Assembly (NCBI GenBank): GCA_030428825.1
Contig: JAUIEL010000061.1
Location: 1 to 15,649 of the forward strand
DNA from: a bacterium
Lineage (GTDB): Bacteria > Planctomycetota > B15-G4 > JADJEK01
Reading direction: 5' to 3'
DNA length: 15,649 nucleotides
Positions 1 to 8,058 of the stretch are shown one piece after another; the stretch's first letter is position 1; the number at the start of each line of letters is the position of its first letter. The translations under genes and the position numbers were made by a program. The notes under the pieces were generated by a model. The model ran no database searches. It was given only the letters and a program-made list of their open reading frames with translations, and was not told the DNA's origin.

Positions 1-498
1 CGGATCGCGGCGATGTTCGTCGGGACCGAGGCGGCGGCGATCGTGAGCGGAGGCTCGGGCAACGTCATCGAGGACTGCCCGTTCAAGAACGCCGGGGCGG
101 TGTTCGTCGAGTCGGCGCCCTTCACGACGATCCGGTCGAACTCGTTCAAGCAGACGCGCCTCCACGTCAACGCCTCCGGCGCGGTCCTCGTCGAGGGGAA
201 CAACTTCAAGAAGGCGCCGCACGACGCGATCTACCTGAACGGCGTGTTCGACGCGACGATCCAGGGGAACAAGGTGAAGAAGTCGGCGGTGAACGGCCTC
301 CGGATCGACGCGGGCGGCGGCAACCTGGTGCTCGCGAACAAGATCGCGAAGGCGGGAGTGTCCGGGATCCAGCTCTTCTCGGCCGGGAACTCGCTCCAGC
401 AGAACAAGGTGAAGAAGAGCGCCCAGCTCGACCTGGTCGACCACACCGGCGGGCAGAACCTCTACGCCTTCAACAAGATCGGGACCTCGAACCTCTGA
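1..498 (+). CDS. Right-handed parallel beta-helix protein, C-terminal part (5' truncated by window edge)
   Basis: The reading frame is open from base 1 to the TGA at 496-498, so 165 residues are visible and the true start lies upstream; the ATG at 13 is probably internal. The sequence is a regular ladder of rungs of 20-23 residues, each starting with a turn such as NNFKKA, NKVKKS, NKIAKA, NKVKKS or NKIGTS. That is the pattern of PbH1/NosD-like beta-helices, in which Asn side chains stack between rungs. Family members are usually secreted polysaccharide lyases, carbohydrate-binding or surface proteins, but no catalytic residues can be assigned here and no signal peptide is visible because the N-terminus is missing. 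The fold ends with the gene; there is no C-terminal anchoring domain. Fold assignment is fairly secure, function is unknown. Confidence 0.8.
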   Translation, partial: RIAAMFVGTEAAAIVSGGSGNVIEDCPFKNAGAVFVESAPFTTIRSNSFKQTRLHVNASGAVLVEGNNFKKAPHDAIYLNGVFDATIQGNKVKKSAVNGLRIDAGGGNLVLANKIAKAGVSGIQLFSAGNSLQQNKVKKSAQLDLVDHTGGQNLYAFNKIGTSNL

Positions 499-525
499 GT
501 CGAACCCTCGGCGGAGAGACGAACG

Positions 526-556
526 ACGGGGCGTCGCCTTCTGGGCGCCGCCCCGT
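526..556. terminator. GC-rich hairpin between convergent genes, candidate bidirectional terminator
   Basis: ACGGGGCG (526-533) is the exact reverse complement of CGCCCCGT (549-556). Inside this 8-bp stem a further four pairs form after one mismatch, leaving a five-base loop. The hairpin lies 27 bp after one stop codon and 21 bp before the converging stop codon on the other strand, where a shared terminator is expected. No T-tract follows on either strand, so it would not be a classical intrinsic terminator. Confidence 0.5.
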
Positions 557-577
557 TCCCCGTCTCCCCGCCCGTCG

Positions 578-2074
578 TCACGGACCCGACGACGGCACGT
601 ACGCCCGCGGCCCGTCGGTCGCCCAGTACGACCGCCGCCAGAACGGTCCCTCGTCGAAGTCACCGTGCTTCTGGGGCACGAAGTCGCCTCGGGCGTCGAA
701 CGCCTTCACGGCGACGCGGTCCTTCACGTCCCGGAAGACGTGCAGCGCCTGCGTCACGTTGATCCACTTCCCGACCCGCCGGTCGAGGTGCGTCGGGGGA
801 CGCGTGTACCAGTGGTCGATCCACTCGAGGAGCGAGCCGCGCGGCGGGACGTCGGCCAGGGCCGGGTGGTACTCGTCCGCCTCCGCCGACGGATGCAGCG
901 TGAGCAGGTGGAACCGGGACTCGGTGCGTCGGCGCAGGTACGGGACGACCGCCTCCGCCGTCTCCCGGATCGATGCCGCCGCGCCGAGATAGACGATGTC
1001 GGTGATCGGGAGGCGTCGGTCGGCGTCCTCGGCGAGCTCCCGCTTCAGGAGGTCGTTCATGACGATCGTGCCGATGGAGTGGCCGACCAGCACCACCTCG
1101 TAACCGACCGAGGGCTTCGCGGCGACGACGTGCGCGCGCAGGTGTTCGACGAGCGTGGCGACCGCGCCGCTCGGCGCGCCGTGCAGCGAGCGGTGGAGCG
1201 CCGCGTCGTCGAAGCCGAACTTCCGCTGGTCGAACTCCGACGACCGGTGCCCGAGGTTGTGGGCCCGGCGGAGCTGCATGTCCCACGACCACCGGCCCAT
1301 GCCGTCGAGCAGCAGCGCCGTCGACGCGAACGTCAGGGGGAACGTCACCCAGTACGACACGGCGCGCCCGAACTGCGTGCCGAACCCGCGCTCGTACTCG
1401 CCGAGCGCGAGGTCGTAGTCGCCGTGCGCGAGGGCGTGGCGCGCGAGCTCCCGACTGTTGCACCACGACGGGAGCATCGACCCGCCGGTCGTCACCATCA
1501 GGGCATGGTTCGTGTCGTGCGCCCCCTGGTACAGCCACGTGCGCGGCACGTGGAGGAGCCCCTCCGCCAGGTCCGTCGCGAGCACGAGGGGAGAGGTGAT
1601 CGGGCCGAACCACGGCGCCTCGCGCGCCTGCCGCACGAGGAAGAGGTGGTCGAGGTAGCTGTCGACCCCGCCGGACGGCCAGGTGAAGAAGAGGGGGTAC
1701 GCCCAGTCGTCCGGGTCGGACTCGTTCAGCACGCGCCTCGCGTTGGCGACGGCGCGTTCCACCGCGCCCCCGTGCGCGTTCAGCCCGCCGTGCACGAACA
1801 GGAGGAGACGCCGCGGTTTCCCGGGCCGTCGGCGGTCACACTCGGCGTCCGCCGCCGCGAGGATCCGGTCGACGTAGTCGCAGAACGAGTTCGTCCCCCC
1901 GTCGCACGACAGCTCTTCCCGCGTGATCGGATCGATCGGCGCGCCGTCGGCGTTCGCGGAGACGACGTGCCGACGCGCCTCCTCGGGCTCGAAGTCGACC
2001 GACGCGCAGCCGGCCGCCGCGAGCGCGACCACGAGATTCGACAGCCGCGCGAGCGCGCGTCCCCTGGGTTCCAT
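578..2074 (-). CDS. Lipoprotein alpha/beta hydrolase (esterase/lipase-like)
   Basis: The product has 498 residues. The N-terminus has a basic start, a hydrophobic stretch and a lipobox ending AAGC (Cys23), indicating a lipidated, exported protein. The oxyanion-type strand LLFVHGG lies at about residues 91-97. The nucleophile elbow GHSIG at 331-335 makes Ser333 the likely catalytic serine. A candidate catalytic His is H470 in KHGDFDE; the acid is not certain. A hydrophobic stretch at about 241-258 could be a membrane-contacting lid. The ATG at 2074 is chosen over one 108 bases upstream because AGGGAGGAG sits just before it and because only this start gives a proper lipoprotein signal. The gene is divergent from the large beta-helix gene. 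The fold supports ester or amide hydrolysis; the substrate is unknown. Confidence 0.78.
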   Translation of the reverse strand: MEPRGRALARLSNLVVALAAAGCASVDFEPEEARRHVVSANADGAPIDPITREELSCDGGTNSFCDYVDRILAAADAECDRRRPGKPRRLLLFVHGGLNAHGGAVERAVANARRVLNESDPDDWAYPLFFTWPSGGVDSYLDHLFLVRQAREAPWFGPITSPLVLATDLAEGLLHVPRTWLYQGAHDTNHALMVTTGGSMLPSWCNSRELARHALAHGDYDLALGEYERGFGTQFGRAVSYWVTFPLTFASTALLLDGMGRWSWDMQLRRAHNLGHRSSEFDQRKFGFDDAALHRSLHGAPSGAVATLVEHLRAHVVAAKPSVGYEVVLVGHSIGTIVMNDLLKRELAEDADRRLPITDIVYLGAAASIRETAEAVVPYLRRRTESRFHLLTLHPSAEADEYHPALADVPPRGSLLEWIDHWYTRPPTHLDRRVGKWINVTQALHVFRDVKDRVAVKAFDARGDFVPQKHGDFDEGPFWRRSYWATDGPRAYVPSSGP

Positions 2075-2076
2075 GG

Positions 2077-2085
2077 CTCCTCCCT
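2077..2085 (-). promoter_or_regulatory. Strong Shine-Dalgarno fixing the start of the lipoprotein hydrolase
   Basis: On the minus strand AGGGAGGAG ends two bases before the ATG at 2074. The purine run extends further upstream, so an effective GGAGG spacing is available. It favours this ATG over the in-frame ATG at 2182. Confidence 0.6.
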
Positions 2086-2165
2086 TCCGACGAGCGGTGT
2101 CCGGACCCCCGGAGGGTACGCCCCGCCCTCCCGAGCACGACACGCGCCCGGCCCGTCCGCCGGTT

Positions 2166-2175
2166 TTCTCGAGAA
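2166..2175. promoter_or_regulatory. AT-richer palindrome TTCTCGAGAA in divergent promoter region, candidate operator
   Basis: The 168-bp region between the two divergent genes is GC-rich except for a short A/T-richer patch around 2164-2182. This patch contains the perfect 10-bp palindrome TTCTCGAGAA. It is well placed for a regulator acting on both genes, or to form part of a promoter. No convincing -35/-10 pair could be assigned. Confidence 0.25.
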
Positions 2176-2242
2176 TCTGCATGACCCTCGGCGCGCCTCA
2201 CCGACCGAGACGGGTTCGCTCGCCCCGGCGGAGATCCCACCC

Positions 2243-4867
2243 ATGCGCCCGCTCGCTCCGATCGCCCTCCTCGCGTCCCTCGCCCTCGCCGCCGCGCCGC
2301 TCCGCGCCGCGACCCTCCAGGTCCCCTCGCAGTACCCGACCGTCCAGGCGGCCCTCGACGCGGCCGTGAACGGCGACACCGTCCTGGTGGCGGCGGGGAC
2401 GTACCTCGGCCCGGGCAACCGCGACCTCGATCCGCAGGGGAAGGCGATCACCGTCCGCGGCGCCCAGGGCTCGGCGGCGACGATCCTCGACGTGTCCGGG
2501 ACCGCGTCGCAGCCGCACCGGGGGTTTCGGCTGACGTCCGGCGGCGCCTTCCTCGTCATCGAGGGCTTCACCGTGCGGAACGGCCACCACGCGGACGGGG
2601 GCGGGATCCTGATCCAGGGGGCGGTCACGGCGAAGTTCGAGGACCTCGTGGTCGAACAGTGCGTCGCCGACGGGGTCGGCGGAGGGATGGCCGTCTCCGG
2701 CGGCGCCGGGCCGACCTTCGAGCAGTGCGTCTTCCGGTTCAACCAGGCGAGCGAGGGAGGGGGCGTGCGCGTCGCCGAGAACTGCGTCGTCTCGATGACC
2801 GACTGCGAGCTCACCGACAACGGGGCGGCCGTGCGCGGCGGCGGCCTGTCCGTCGACGCGTCCTTCTCGCTGCCGGGGGCGACGTCGGTGAGCCTCGTCG
2901 ACTGCGACGTCGATCGGAACACCGGCGCGGACTTCGGCGCGGGGGCGCTCTGGCACGGTCCGGTCCTCGCCACGATGACCGGCTGTCGGGTGCGGGAGAA
3001 CGTCACCTCCGGCGGGGCGCCGCGCTGGGGCGGTGGCCTGGTCGCGCAGTTCGCGGCCGACGTGACGCTCGACGGCTGCGAGCTCTCCGGCAACGCGGCG
3101 GCGCGCGGAGGGGGGGTGTTCCTTCAGCAGGACGCCGTGGTGCGCCTCGTCGACTGCGACGTCCTCTCGAACCACGCGACCGACACCGGCGGCGGCGTCG
3201 ACATGAACGGCCAGGGGACGCCGCTCGCGACGCTCCTGGAGATGGACGGGTGCCTGGTCGAAGGGAACACCGCGGCGAGCTTCGGCGCCGGGCTGAACGT
3301 GTTGCTGCCGGTCGTCGCGAACGTGCGGACGACGACGTTCCGCGCCAACGTCGTCGGTCCGGCGTTCCCGTCGTGGGGCGGGGGCGTCATGACCGGGTTC
3401 TCCTGCGCCGTCGCCCTCGAGGACTGCGTCCTGGAGCAGAACCGGGCGGACGTCGGGGCCGGCCTCTTCGTGCAGCAGGACGCCCAGGTCGAGGTGCGCC
3501 GCTGCACGCTCCGCGGCAACGTCGCCGCCTCGCGCGGGGGAGGCGTCCACATGAACGGGCAGGGGACTCCGTTCGTCACGTCCCTCGAGGTCGTCGACTC
3601 CCTGCTGTCCGACAACCGGGCGGAGGACCTCGGCGGAGGATTCTCCGCGGCGGGGCCGGTGACCGCCCGGCTCGAGCGGGCCTGCCTCCTGGCGAACCGG
3701 ACCGGCGCCGGCGCGCCGCAGTTCGGCGGGGGGATGGCGGTCGACGCGGCCGACGTCGAGCTCGTCGATTGCGAGCTCCGCGACAACCTCTCCACCGGCG
3801 GCGGAGGGGCGGTCCTCCGGTCCGGCGCGACCGTCGCGTTCGTCGACTCCGCGGTGGCGTCGAACACGTCGTTCGGGGACGGCGCGGGGCTCCTCGTCGA
3901 CACGGGCGCCGCGGTGACGGTCGACCGCTCCTCGATCGCGGGGAACGTCGCGGGGGGCGCCGGGGGCGGGGTCCTCGCGGGGGCGGGACAGCTCACGATG
4001 ACGAACGTCCGCCTCGTCGGGAACGCCGGGCCGATCGGCGGCGGCCTCCGCGCGGTCGGGGGGAGCGCCGTCTCCCTCGTGAACGTCACGGTCGCCGGGA
4101 ACTCCGGGACGTTCGCCGGCGGGATCAGCGAGGGGGGCGCGACGGTGACGATGGCCGGCTGCGTCGTCCACGGAAACGCTCCGGCGACGCTCCAACAGAC
4201 CGGCGGCGTGACCGCCACCCACTCGGACCTCGAGAGCGGGCTCGCGGGCGTCGGCAACCTCTCGATCGACCCGGTCTTCGTGGACCCGGGCGGGGGCGAC
4301 TACCGGCTGTCGGGCGGCTCGCCGTGCATCGACGCGGCCGACAACGGCGCCGCCCCCGGCCCGTTCGACGTCGAGCGCGCGCCCCGCTTCGCCGACGACC
4401 CGGGCGTCCCCGACACCGGCGTCGGTCCCGCGCCGATCGCGGACATGGGCGCCCACGAGACGTACGCCGCCGGTCCGTTCCACCCGTACGGCGAGGGGTG
4501 CGCCGGGTCGGGCGAGTCCCCCCCGCGGCTGACGATCTTCGGCGATCCGACGCCGGGCGGGACGATCACGCTCCGGATCGACAAGGCGCGCGGCGGTTCG
4601 AGCGCGTTCCTGCTGCTCGGCCTCGGGGCGGGTTCGACGCCGATCGGCGTCGGCTGCACCCTCCACCTCTTCCCGGTGTTGCCGACGGCGGTCGGGCCGC
4701 TGCCGCTCCCCGGCACTCCCGACGCCGGCTTCGGAGCCCTCGAGCTGCCGGTCCCCCTCCCGCCGACGGCGTCGTCGGCCTCGGTGACGGTGCAGGCGTT
4801 CGTCGGCGACCCGGGGTCAGCGCTCGGCTTCACCGTCTCGAACGGCTTCCGCCTCGGGATCCTCTGA
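2243..4867 (+). CDS. Large secreted right-handed beta-helix protein with planctomycete-type C-terminal domain
   Basis: The product has 874 residues. A signal peptide is evident: a basic start, a hydrophobic core rich in Leu and Ala, and cleavage near LRA/AT at about residue 22. Mature residues 23-75 (VPSQYPTVQAALDAAVNGDT, then VLVAAGTY) are the DUF1565-like cap that opens many secreted beta-helix proteins. About 20 rungs follow, with repeated GGGG or GGGV turns and DC.L or N.A strands. Residues 199-518 contain a module of 116-117 residues repeated nearly three times. Residues about 674-742 (SPCIDAAD, then DMGAHE) match the choice-of-anchor Q type closing domain. Residues about 745-874 form a beta-rich C-terminal domain with Cys753 and Cys805. 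The ATG is preceded by GGCGGAG. The upstream continuation of the open frame is antisense to the hydrolase gene and is not coding. It is probably a surface or extracellular protein; the ligand is unknown. Confidence 0.85.
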   Translation: MRPLAPIALLASLALAAAPLRAATLQVPSQYPTVQAALDAAVNGDTVLVAAGTYLGPGNRDLDPQGKAITVRGAQGSAATILDVSGTASQPHRGFRLTSGGAFLVIEGFTVRNGHHADGGGILIQGAVTAKFEDLVVEQCVADGVGGGMAVSGGAGPTFEQCVFRFNQASEGGGVRVAENCVVSMTDCELTDNGAAVRGGGLSVDASFSLPGATSVSLVDCDVDRNTGADFGAGALWHGPVLATMTGCRVRENVTSGGAPRWGGGLVAQFAADVTLDGCELSGNAAARGGGVFLQQDAVVRLVDCDVLSNHATDTGGGVDMNGQGTPLATLLEMDGCLVEGNTAASFGAGLNVLLPVVANVRTTTFRANVVGPAFPSWGGGVMTGFSCAVALEDCVLEQNRADVGAGLFVQQDAQVEVRRCTLRGNVAASRGGGVHMNGQGTPFVTSLEVVDSLLSDNRAEDLGGGFSAAGPVTARLERACLLANRTGAGAPQFGGGMAVDAADVELVDCELRDNLSTGGGGAVLRSGATVAFVDSAVASNTSFGDGAGLLVDTGAAVTVDRSSIAGNVAGGAGGGVLAGAGQLTMTNVRLVGNAGPIGGGLRAVGGSAVSLVNVTVAGNSGTFAGGISEGGATVTMAGCVVHGNAPATLQQTGGVTATHSDLESGLAGVGNLSIDPVFVDPGGGDYRLSGGSPCIDAADNGAAPGPFDVERAPRFADDPGVPDTGVGPAPIADMGAHETYAAGPFHPYGEGCAGSGESPPRLTIFGDPTPGGTITLRIDKARGGSSAFLLLGLGAGSTPIGVGCTLHLFPVLPTAVGPLPLPGTPDAGFGALELPVPLPPTASSASVTVQAFVGDPGSALGFTVSNGFRLGIL
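2837..3796 (+). repeat. Intragenic tandem module of about 116 residues (2.7 copies)
   Basis: The units start at the GGG turns at 2837, 3188 and 3536, giving periods of 351 and 348 bases. Units 2 and 3 share MNGQGTP (3203 and 3551, exactly 348 apart) and are preceded by near-identical FLQQDA and FVQQDA strands. All three share a GAPRWGGG, PSWGGG or APQFGGG turn. Unit 3 is shorter (to about 3796), having lost about one rung. Each unit corresponds to about four beta-helix coils, so the gene grew by duplicating blocks of coils rather than single rungs. Confidence 0.75.
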
Positions 4868-7432
4868 CCGGGCGTCGCGGAGGACCGCGAGCAGCTCCTC
4901 CCGGGTCTCCGGCAGCGGCCGCCCTCGGAGGTCGGGGCGTTCGACGAGCAGCGCCGCGAAGTCGAGCCACGGTTCGACCGCCGACCGGTGCTCGCTCGAT
5001 CCGGGCGGAGCCTCGACGCGCGCGAGGGCGTTCGCGAAGGCGGCGCGCGCCTCCTCGGGCGCCCCTTCCCGGAGGTGCGCCCTCCCGATCCGGATCCACG
5101 CCCGGATCGTGACCGCCCGCGTCAACGGGTGCGGGGAGTCCTCGTCGATGCACTCCGCGAGGACGCGCCGCGCGCCGGCCGGGTCGCCGCTCCGCTCCAG
5201 GTGGTCGCCGAGGGCGAGCCGAGTGCGGGTGGCGTCCGGGCCGCGCCGCCCGAGCGACTCCTCCTGGCGGCGGAGCGTGTCGCGCAGCACGTCCCCGGCC
5301 CGGTCGAGCTCGCCGGCGCGCGAGAGCGCCTCGCCGAGCTGGAAGGCGAGCCGCAGCGTCATCGCGTGGTCCGGGCCGTAGCGCGCCTCGTGTCGCGCCC
5401 GGGCCGCCGCGAGGTGCGGGACGGCCTCGCCGGCCCGGTCGCGGCGGACGAGCGCCTCGGCGATCTCGCGGCGGACGAGGGCCCGGGTGCGATCGTCGAG
5501 CGAGTCGAGGTCGCGGGCGAGCCCGGCCGCGGCGTCGAGCTCGGCGTCGGCCTCCCGCTCGCGGCGGAGCATCGAGAGGAGGACGGCGCGTCGGCAGCGG
5601 ACGGTGACGCGTCGATCGAGCCTCGCCTCCTCGGCGCCGACCCGCGCCCACGAATCGACCAGCCGCTCGAGCGCCGCCTCGGGCCGCCCGCGCAGCGTCT
5701 CGCAGGTCGCCGCGTCGAGCAGCGCCTCGGCCAATCGATCGGCCGGCCGCGGACCGTCGGGAACGCACGCCGCGATCGCGGCCGAGAGCTGGGCGAGCGC
5801 CTCGTCGAGCCGGCCTCGATCGCGGAGGAGCGCGGCGATCTCGATGCGGCTCTGCAGCGTCTTCTCGTGCCGATCGCCGAGCCGCGCCCGCCGGATCGCG
5901 AGCGCCTCGGCGTGGAGCGACTCCGCCTCCTCGAATCGCTCCATGCCGTGGAGGAGGAACGCGAGGTTCCGCTGCGCGTCCGCGAGGGCTCCGCCGTCGT
6001 CGTCCCGGCGGCGGAGATCGACCGCGCGCTCGAGGTGCGGGAGCGCCTCGGCGAACGAGCCCATCGCGTTGTACGCGCGACCGAGGATCGTCCGGACCTC
6101 CGCCTCCGCCCGCGCGCTGTCGGAGAACATCGACGCGACGCGCGGGGAGGCCCGGTCGAGCAGCTCCCGGACGGTCAGCCCCGGCCGGTCGGCGAGGTCG
6201 GGGTTGGCGCCGGAGAGGAGGTGCTCCTGGAACCGGCTGACCGCGCGGGCGACCGCCGCCTCCTCCCGCGCCGCCCGCTCGGCGGCGCGCGCGCGGAGCA
6301 GACCGACGCTCGACGCGACGACGCCGACGGTGACCGCGAGCGTCGAGACGGACGCGGCCGCGAACAGCCCCTTGCGCCGCCGGGCGAGGCGGGCCAGCGC
6401 GACCAGCGGCGTCAGCTCGCGGGCTTCGACGGGGCGGTCGTCGGCGAAGCGCCGGAGGTCGTCGGCGAGCGCGCGCGCGTTCGCGTACCGCCGGCCCGGG
6501 GACTTCTCGAGCGTCTTCGTCAGGATCGCCTCGAGGTCGCGGGGGAACGCCGGGTCGACGCGTCGCGGCCGCGCGGGTTCGGCCTCCGCGATCGCCCGGG
6601 CGGCGGCGAGCGCGGAGCCCCGCGGGACGGCGTACGGGAGCCGGCCGAGCAGCACCTCGTACATCAGGACGCCGAGCGAGTAGACGTCGGAGCGGACGTC
6701 GACCTCGTCGGGCGCGGAGACCTGCTCCGGACTCATGTACTCGGGCGTCCCGGGCGTCGACGCGCCGAGCGTCGGGAGGGACCGTTCGTCCTCGCGGTGC
6801 GCGAGCCGCGCCAGCCCGAAGTCGAGGATCCGGACCCGTCCGTCGCCGTCGACGAGCACGTTCGCCGGTTTCAGGTCGCGGTGGATGACGCCGCGGTCGT
6901 GCGCGTAGACCACGGCGTCGCACAGGTCGATCAGCAGGCGCACCCGCTCCGGGGTCGAGCGCCGGGCGGCGTCGCACGCCTCGTCGATCGGCCGCCCGTC
7001 GACGAGCTCCATCACCACGAAGCAGGTCTCGCCGTCGAGCCGGGCGTCGTGCAGGGTCGCGATGCCGGGGTGGCGGAGCCGCGCGAGGGCGGTCGCCTCG
7101 CGGCGGAGCAGCAGCGCGCGCGTCTCGGGCGGGTCGTCGGACGGTCGGAGGACCTTGATCGCCACGCGACGTCGGGTCGCCTCGTGCGTCGCCTCGTGGA
7201 CGACGCCCATGCCTCCGCGCCCGAGCGGTCCGATCACCCGGTAGCCGCCGATGCGGGTCCCCGGCGCGAGCGCCGGCGCGACGGGCCGACTCGTCGCATC
7301 GAGCGGGCCGAGGGGGTCGCCCTCCTCCGCCGGGCCGAGCAGCTCGTCGAACGCCGCCGGGTCGCCCCGCCACCGCCGGCGGAGCGCGTCGTCCATCCGA
7401 TCGGCGAATCGACCGGAGGAGTCGCGGGTCAC
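4817..7432 (-). CDS. Transmembrane Ser/Thr protein kinase with C-terminal TPR domain (PknB type)
   Basis: The product has 871 residues from a GTG start. The kinase domain spans about 61-330. It has glycine loop GRGGMG (71-76), ATP-binding Lys93 in AIK, Glu112 in helix C, catalytic loop HRDLKPAN (184-191, Asp186), DFG (204-206) and GTPEYMSPE (228-236), all intact, so it should be active. One membrane segment lies at about 356-379. The rest is extracytoplasmic or periplasm-like space: a conserved post-membrane segment (about 400-445), then many TPR-like helical pairs from 445 to about 830. The GTG overlaps the upstream sigma-factor stop as GTGA, with GAGGGGAG six bases before it, so translation is coupled. 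This suggests the kinase controls, or is expressed with, that sigma factor. Its last 17 codons are antisense to the end of the beta-helix gene. Confidence 0.92.
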   Translation of the reverse strand: MTRDSSGRFADRMDDALRRRWRGDPAAFDELLGPAEEGDPLGPLDATSRPVAPALAPGTRIGGYRVIGPLGRGGMGVVHEATHEATRRRVAIKVLRPSDDPPETRALLLRREATALARLRHPGIATLHDARLDGETCFVVMELVDGRPIDEACDAARRSTPERVRLLIDLCDAVVYAHDRGVIHRDLKPANVLVDGDGRVRILDFGLARLAHREDERSLPTLGASTPGTPEYMSPEQVSAPDEVDVRSDVYSLGVLMYEVLLGRLPYAVPRGSALAAARAIAEAEPARPRRVDPAFPRDLEAILTKTLEKSPGRRYANARALADDLRRFADDRPVEARELTPLVALARLARRRKGLFAAASVSTLAVTVGVVASSVGLLRARAAERAAREEAAVARAVSRFQEHLLSGANPDLADRPGLTVRELLDRASPRVASMFSDSARAEAEVRTILGRAYNAMGSFAEALPHLERAVDLRRRDDDGGALADAQRNLAFLLHGMERFEEAESLHAEALAIRRARLGDRHEKTLQSRIEIAALLRDRGRLDEALAQLSAAIAACVPDGPRPADRLAEALLDAATCETLRGRPEAALERLVDSWARVGAEEARLDRRVTVRCRRAVLLSMLRREREADAELDAAAGLARDLDSLDDRTRALVRREIAEALVRRDRAGEAVPHLAAARARHEARYGPDHAMTLRLAFQLGEALSRAGELDRAGDVLRDTLRRQEESLGRRGPDATRTRLALGDHLERSGDPAGARRVLAECIDEDSPHPLTRAVTIRAWIRIGRAHLREGAPEEARAAFANALARVEAPPGSSEHRSAVEPWLDFAALLVERPDLRGRPLPETREELLAVLRDARSEDPEAEAVRDGEAER

Positions 7433-8049
7433 GGCGGGCTCCCCTCGCGGGCGAGGCGCTTCGCGTACCGCGCGCGCAGCGACTCGATCGCGCGTGCGAG
7501 GAGGTTGGCGGCGGAGGTGCGGGACATCCCGAGCCGCTCGCCGATCTCCCGCGTCTCGAGCTGGTCGAACAGCGCCAGGGTGATCGCATCGCGGTGCCGG
7601 TCGCGCAGCGCGCCGAGCTCGTCGAGCGCGACGACCGCCGCCTCGCGCGCGCCGGCCATCGAGGAGGGGGACGGCCCGGAGGCGGCGAGCACGCCGAGCA
7701 GCGGTCCGATCGACGACGCGTCGGGCACGGCGGCGAGGGCGTCGGCGCGGCCGGGCGCGCGGCGAGCGCGGAAGTGGTCGGCGACCTTGTGGGAGACGAC
7801 CGCCGACTGGAACGCGAGCCAGGCGCGCGCCGTCCTGCTCTCGAGCCGATCGAGCCCGCGGTCGAGCGCCAGGAGCGCCTCCTGCGCGACGTCCTCGGCC
7901 GCGTTCCAGCGGTCCGGCTCGGCGGCGAGCCGCGCCAGCGCCATCCCCCTGAGCCGTCCGGCCGAGAGTTCGAGCAGGCGCGCGCGCGCGTCGCCCGAGT
8001 TCCGGACGGCGGCCTCGACGAGGGCGTCGGTGAGCGGGGGGAGGGTCAT
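7429..8049 (-). CDS. ECF-type RNA polymerase sigma factor paired with Ser/Thr kinase
   Basis: The product has 206 residues. Region 2 is at about 25-95, with the core-binding motif AAEDVAQEALLAL at 50-62. Region 4 is at about 140-195, with a helix-turn-helix around TREIGERLGMSRTSAANLL (166-184). A linker of about 45 residues, rich in Ser near GPSPSSMAG (125-133), joins them. No anti-sigma gene is adjacent; instead the stop overlaps the start of the kinase gene by four bases. Sigma-kinase pairs are well known in planctomycetes, and kinase-activated ECF sigma factors are known in Vibrio (EcfP/PknT). Control by phosphorylation here is inferred from that context. The ATG at 8049 is preferred over the in-frame GTG at 8097, which falls within a likely promoter. 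There is no clear Shine-Dalgarno; a hairpin occupies the leader. Confidence 0.88.
   Translation of the reverse strand: MTLPPLTDALVEAAVRNSGDARARLLELSAGRLRGMALARLAAEPDRWNAAEDVAQEALLALDRGLDRLESRTARAWLAFQSAVVSHKVADHFRARRAPGRADALAAVPDASSIGPLLGVLAASGPSPSSMAGAREAAVVALDELGALRDRHRDAITLALFDQLETREIGERLGMSRTSAANLLARAIESLRARYAKRLAREGSPP
7439..7446 (-). promoter_or_regulatory. Shine-Dalgarno inside the sigma gene for the GTG-start kinase
   Basis: GAGGGGAG on the minus strand lies six bases before the GTG at 7432 and inside the last codons of the sigma gene. It supports this non-ATG start over the in-frame ATG at 7396 and supports translational coupling. Confidence 0.55.
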
Positions 8050-8058
8050 CGGTCCGGT

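Noticed and set aside
2075..2182. ATG at 2182 adding 36 residues to the lipoprotein hydrolase
   Set aside because: It would bury the lipoprotein signal behind a non-hydrophobic extension, and the strong ribosome site lies before the ATG at 2074.
665..2242. Long open frame on + continuous with the beta-helix gene
   Set aside because: It is antisense to the lipoprotein hydrolase and its translation is Arg/Val-rich with no domain; the signal peptide at 2243 marks the real start.
2837..3796. Periodic repeats considered as CRISPR or satellite DNA
   Set aside because: The repeats are in-frame protein modules with diverged DNA and no spacer pattern.
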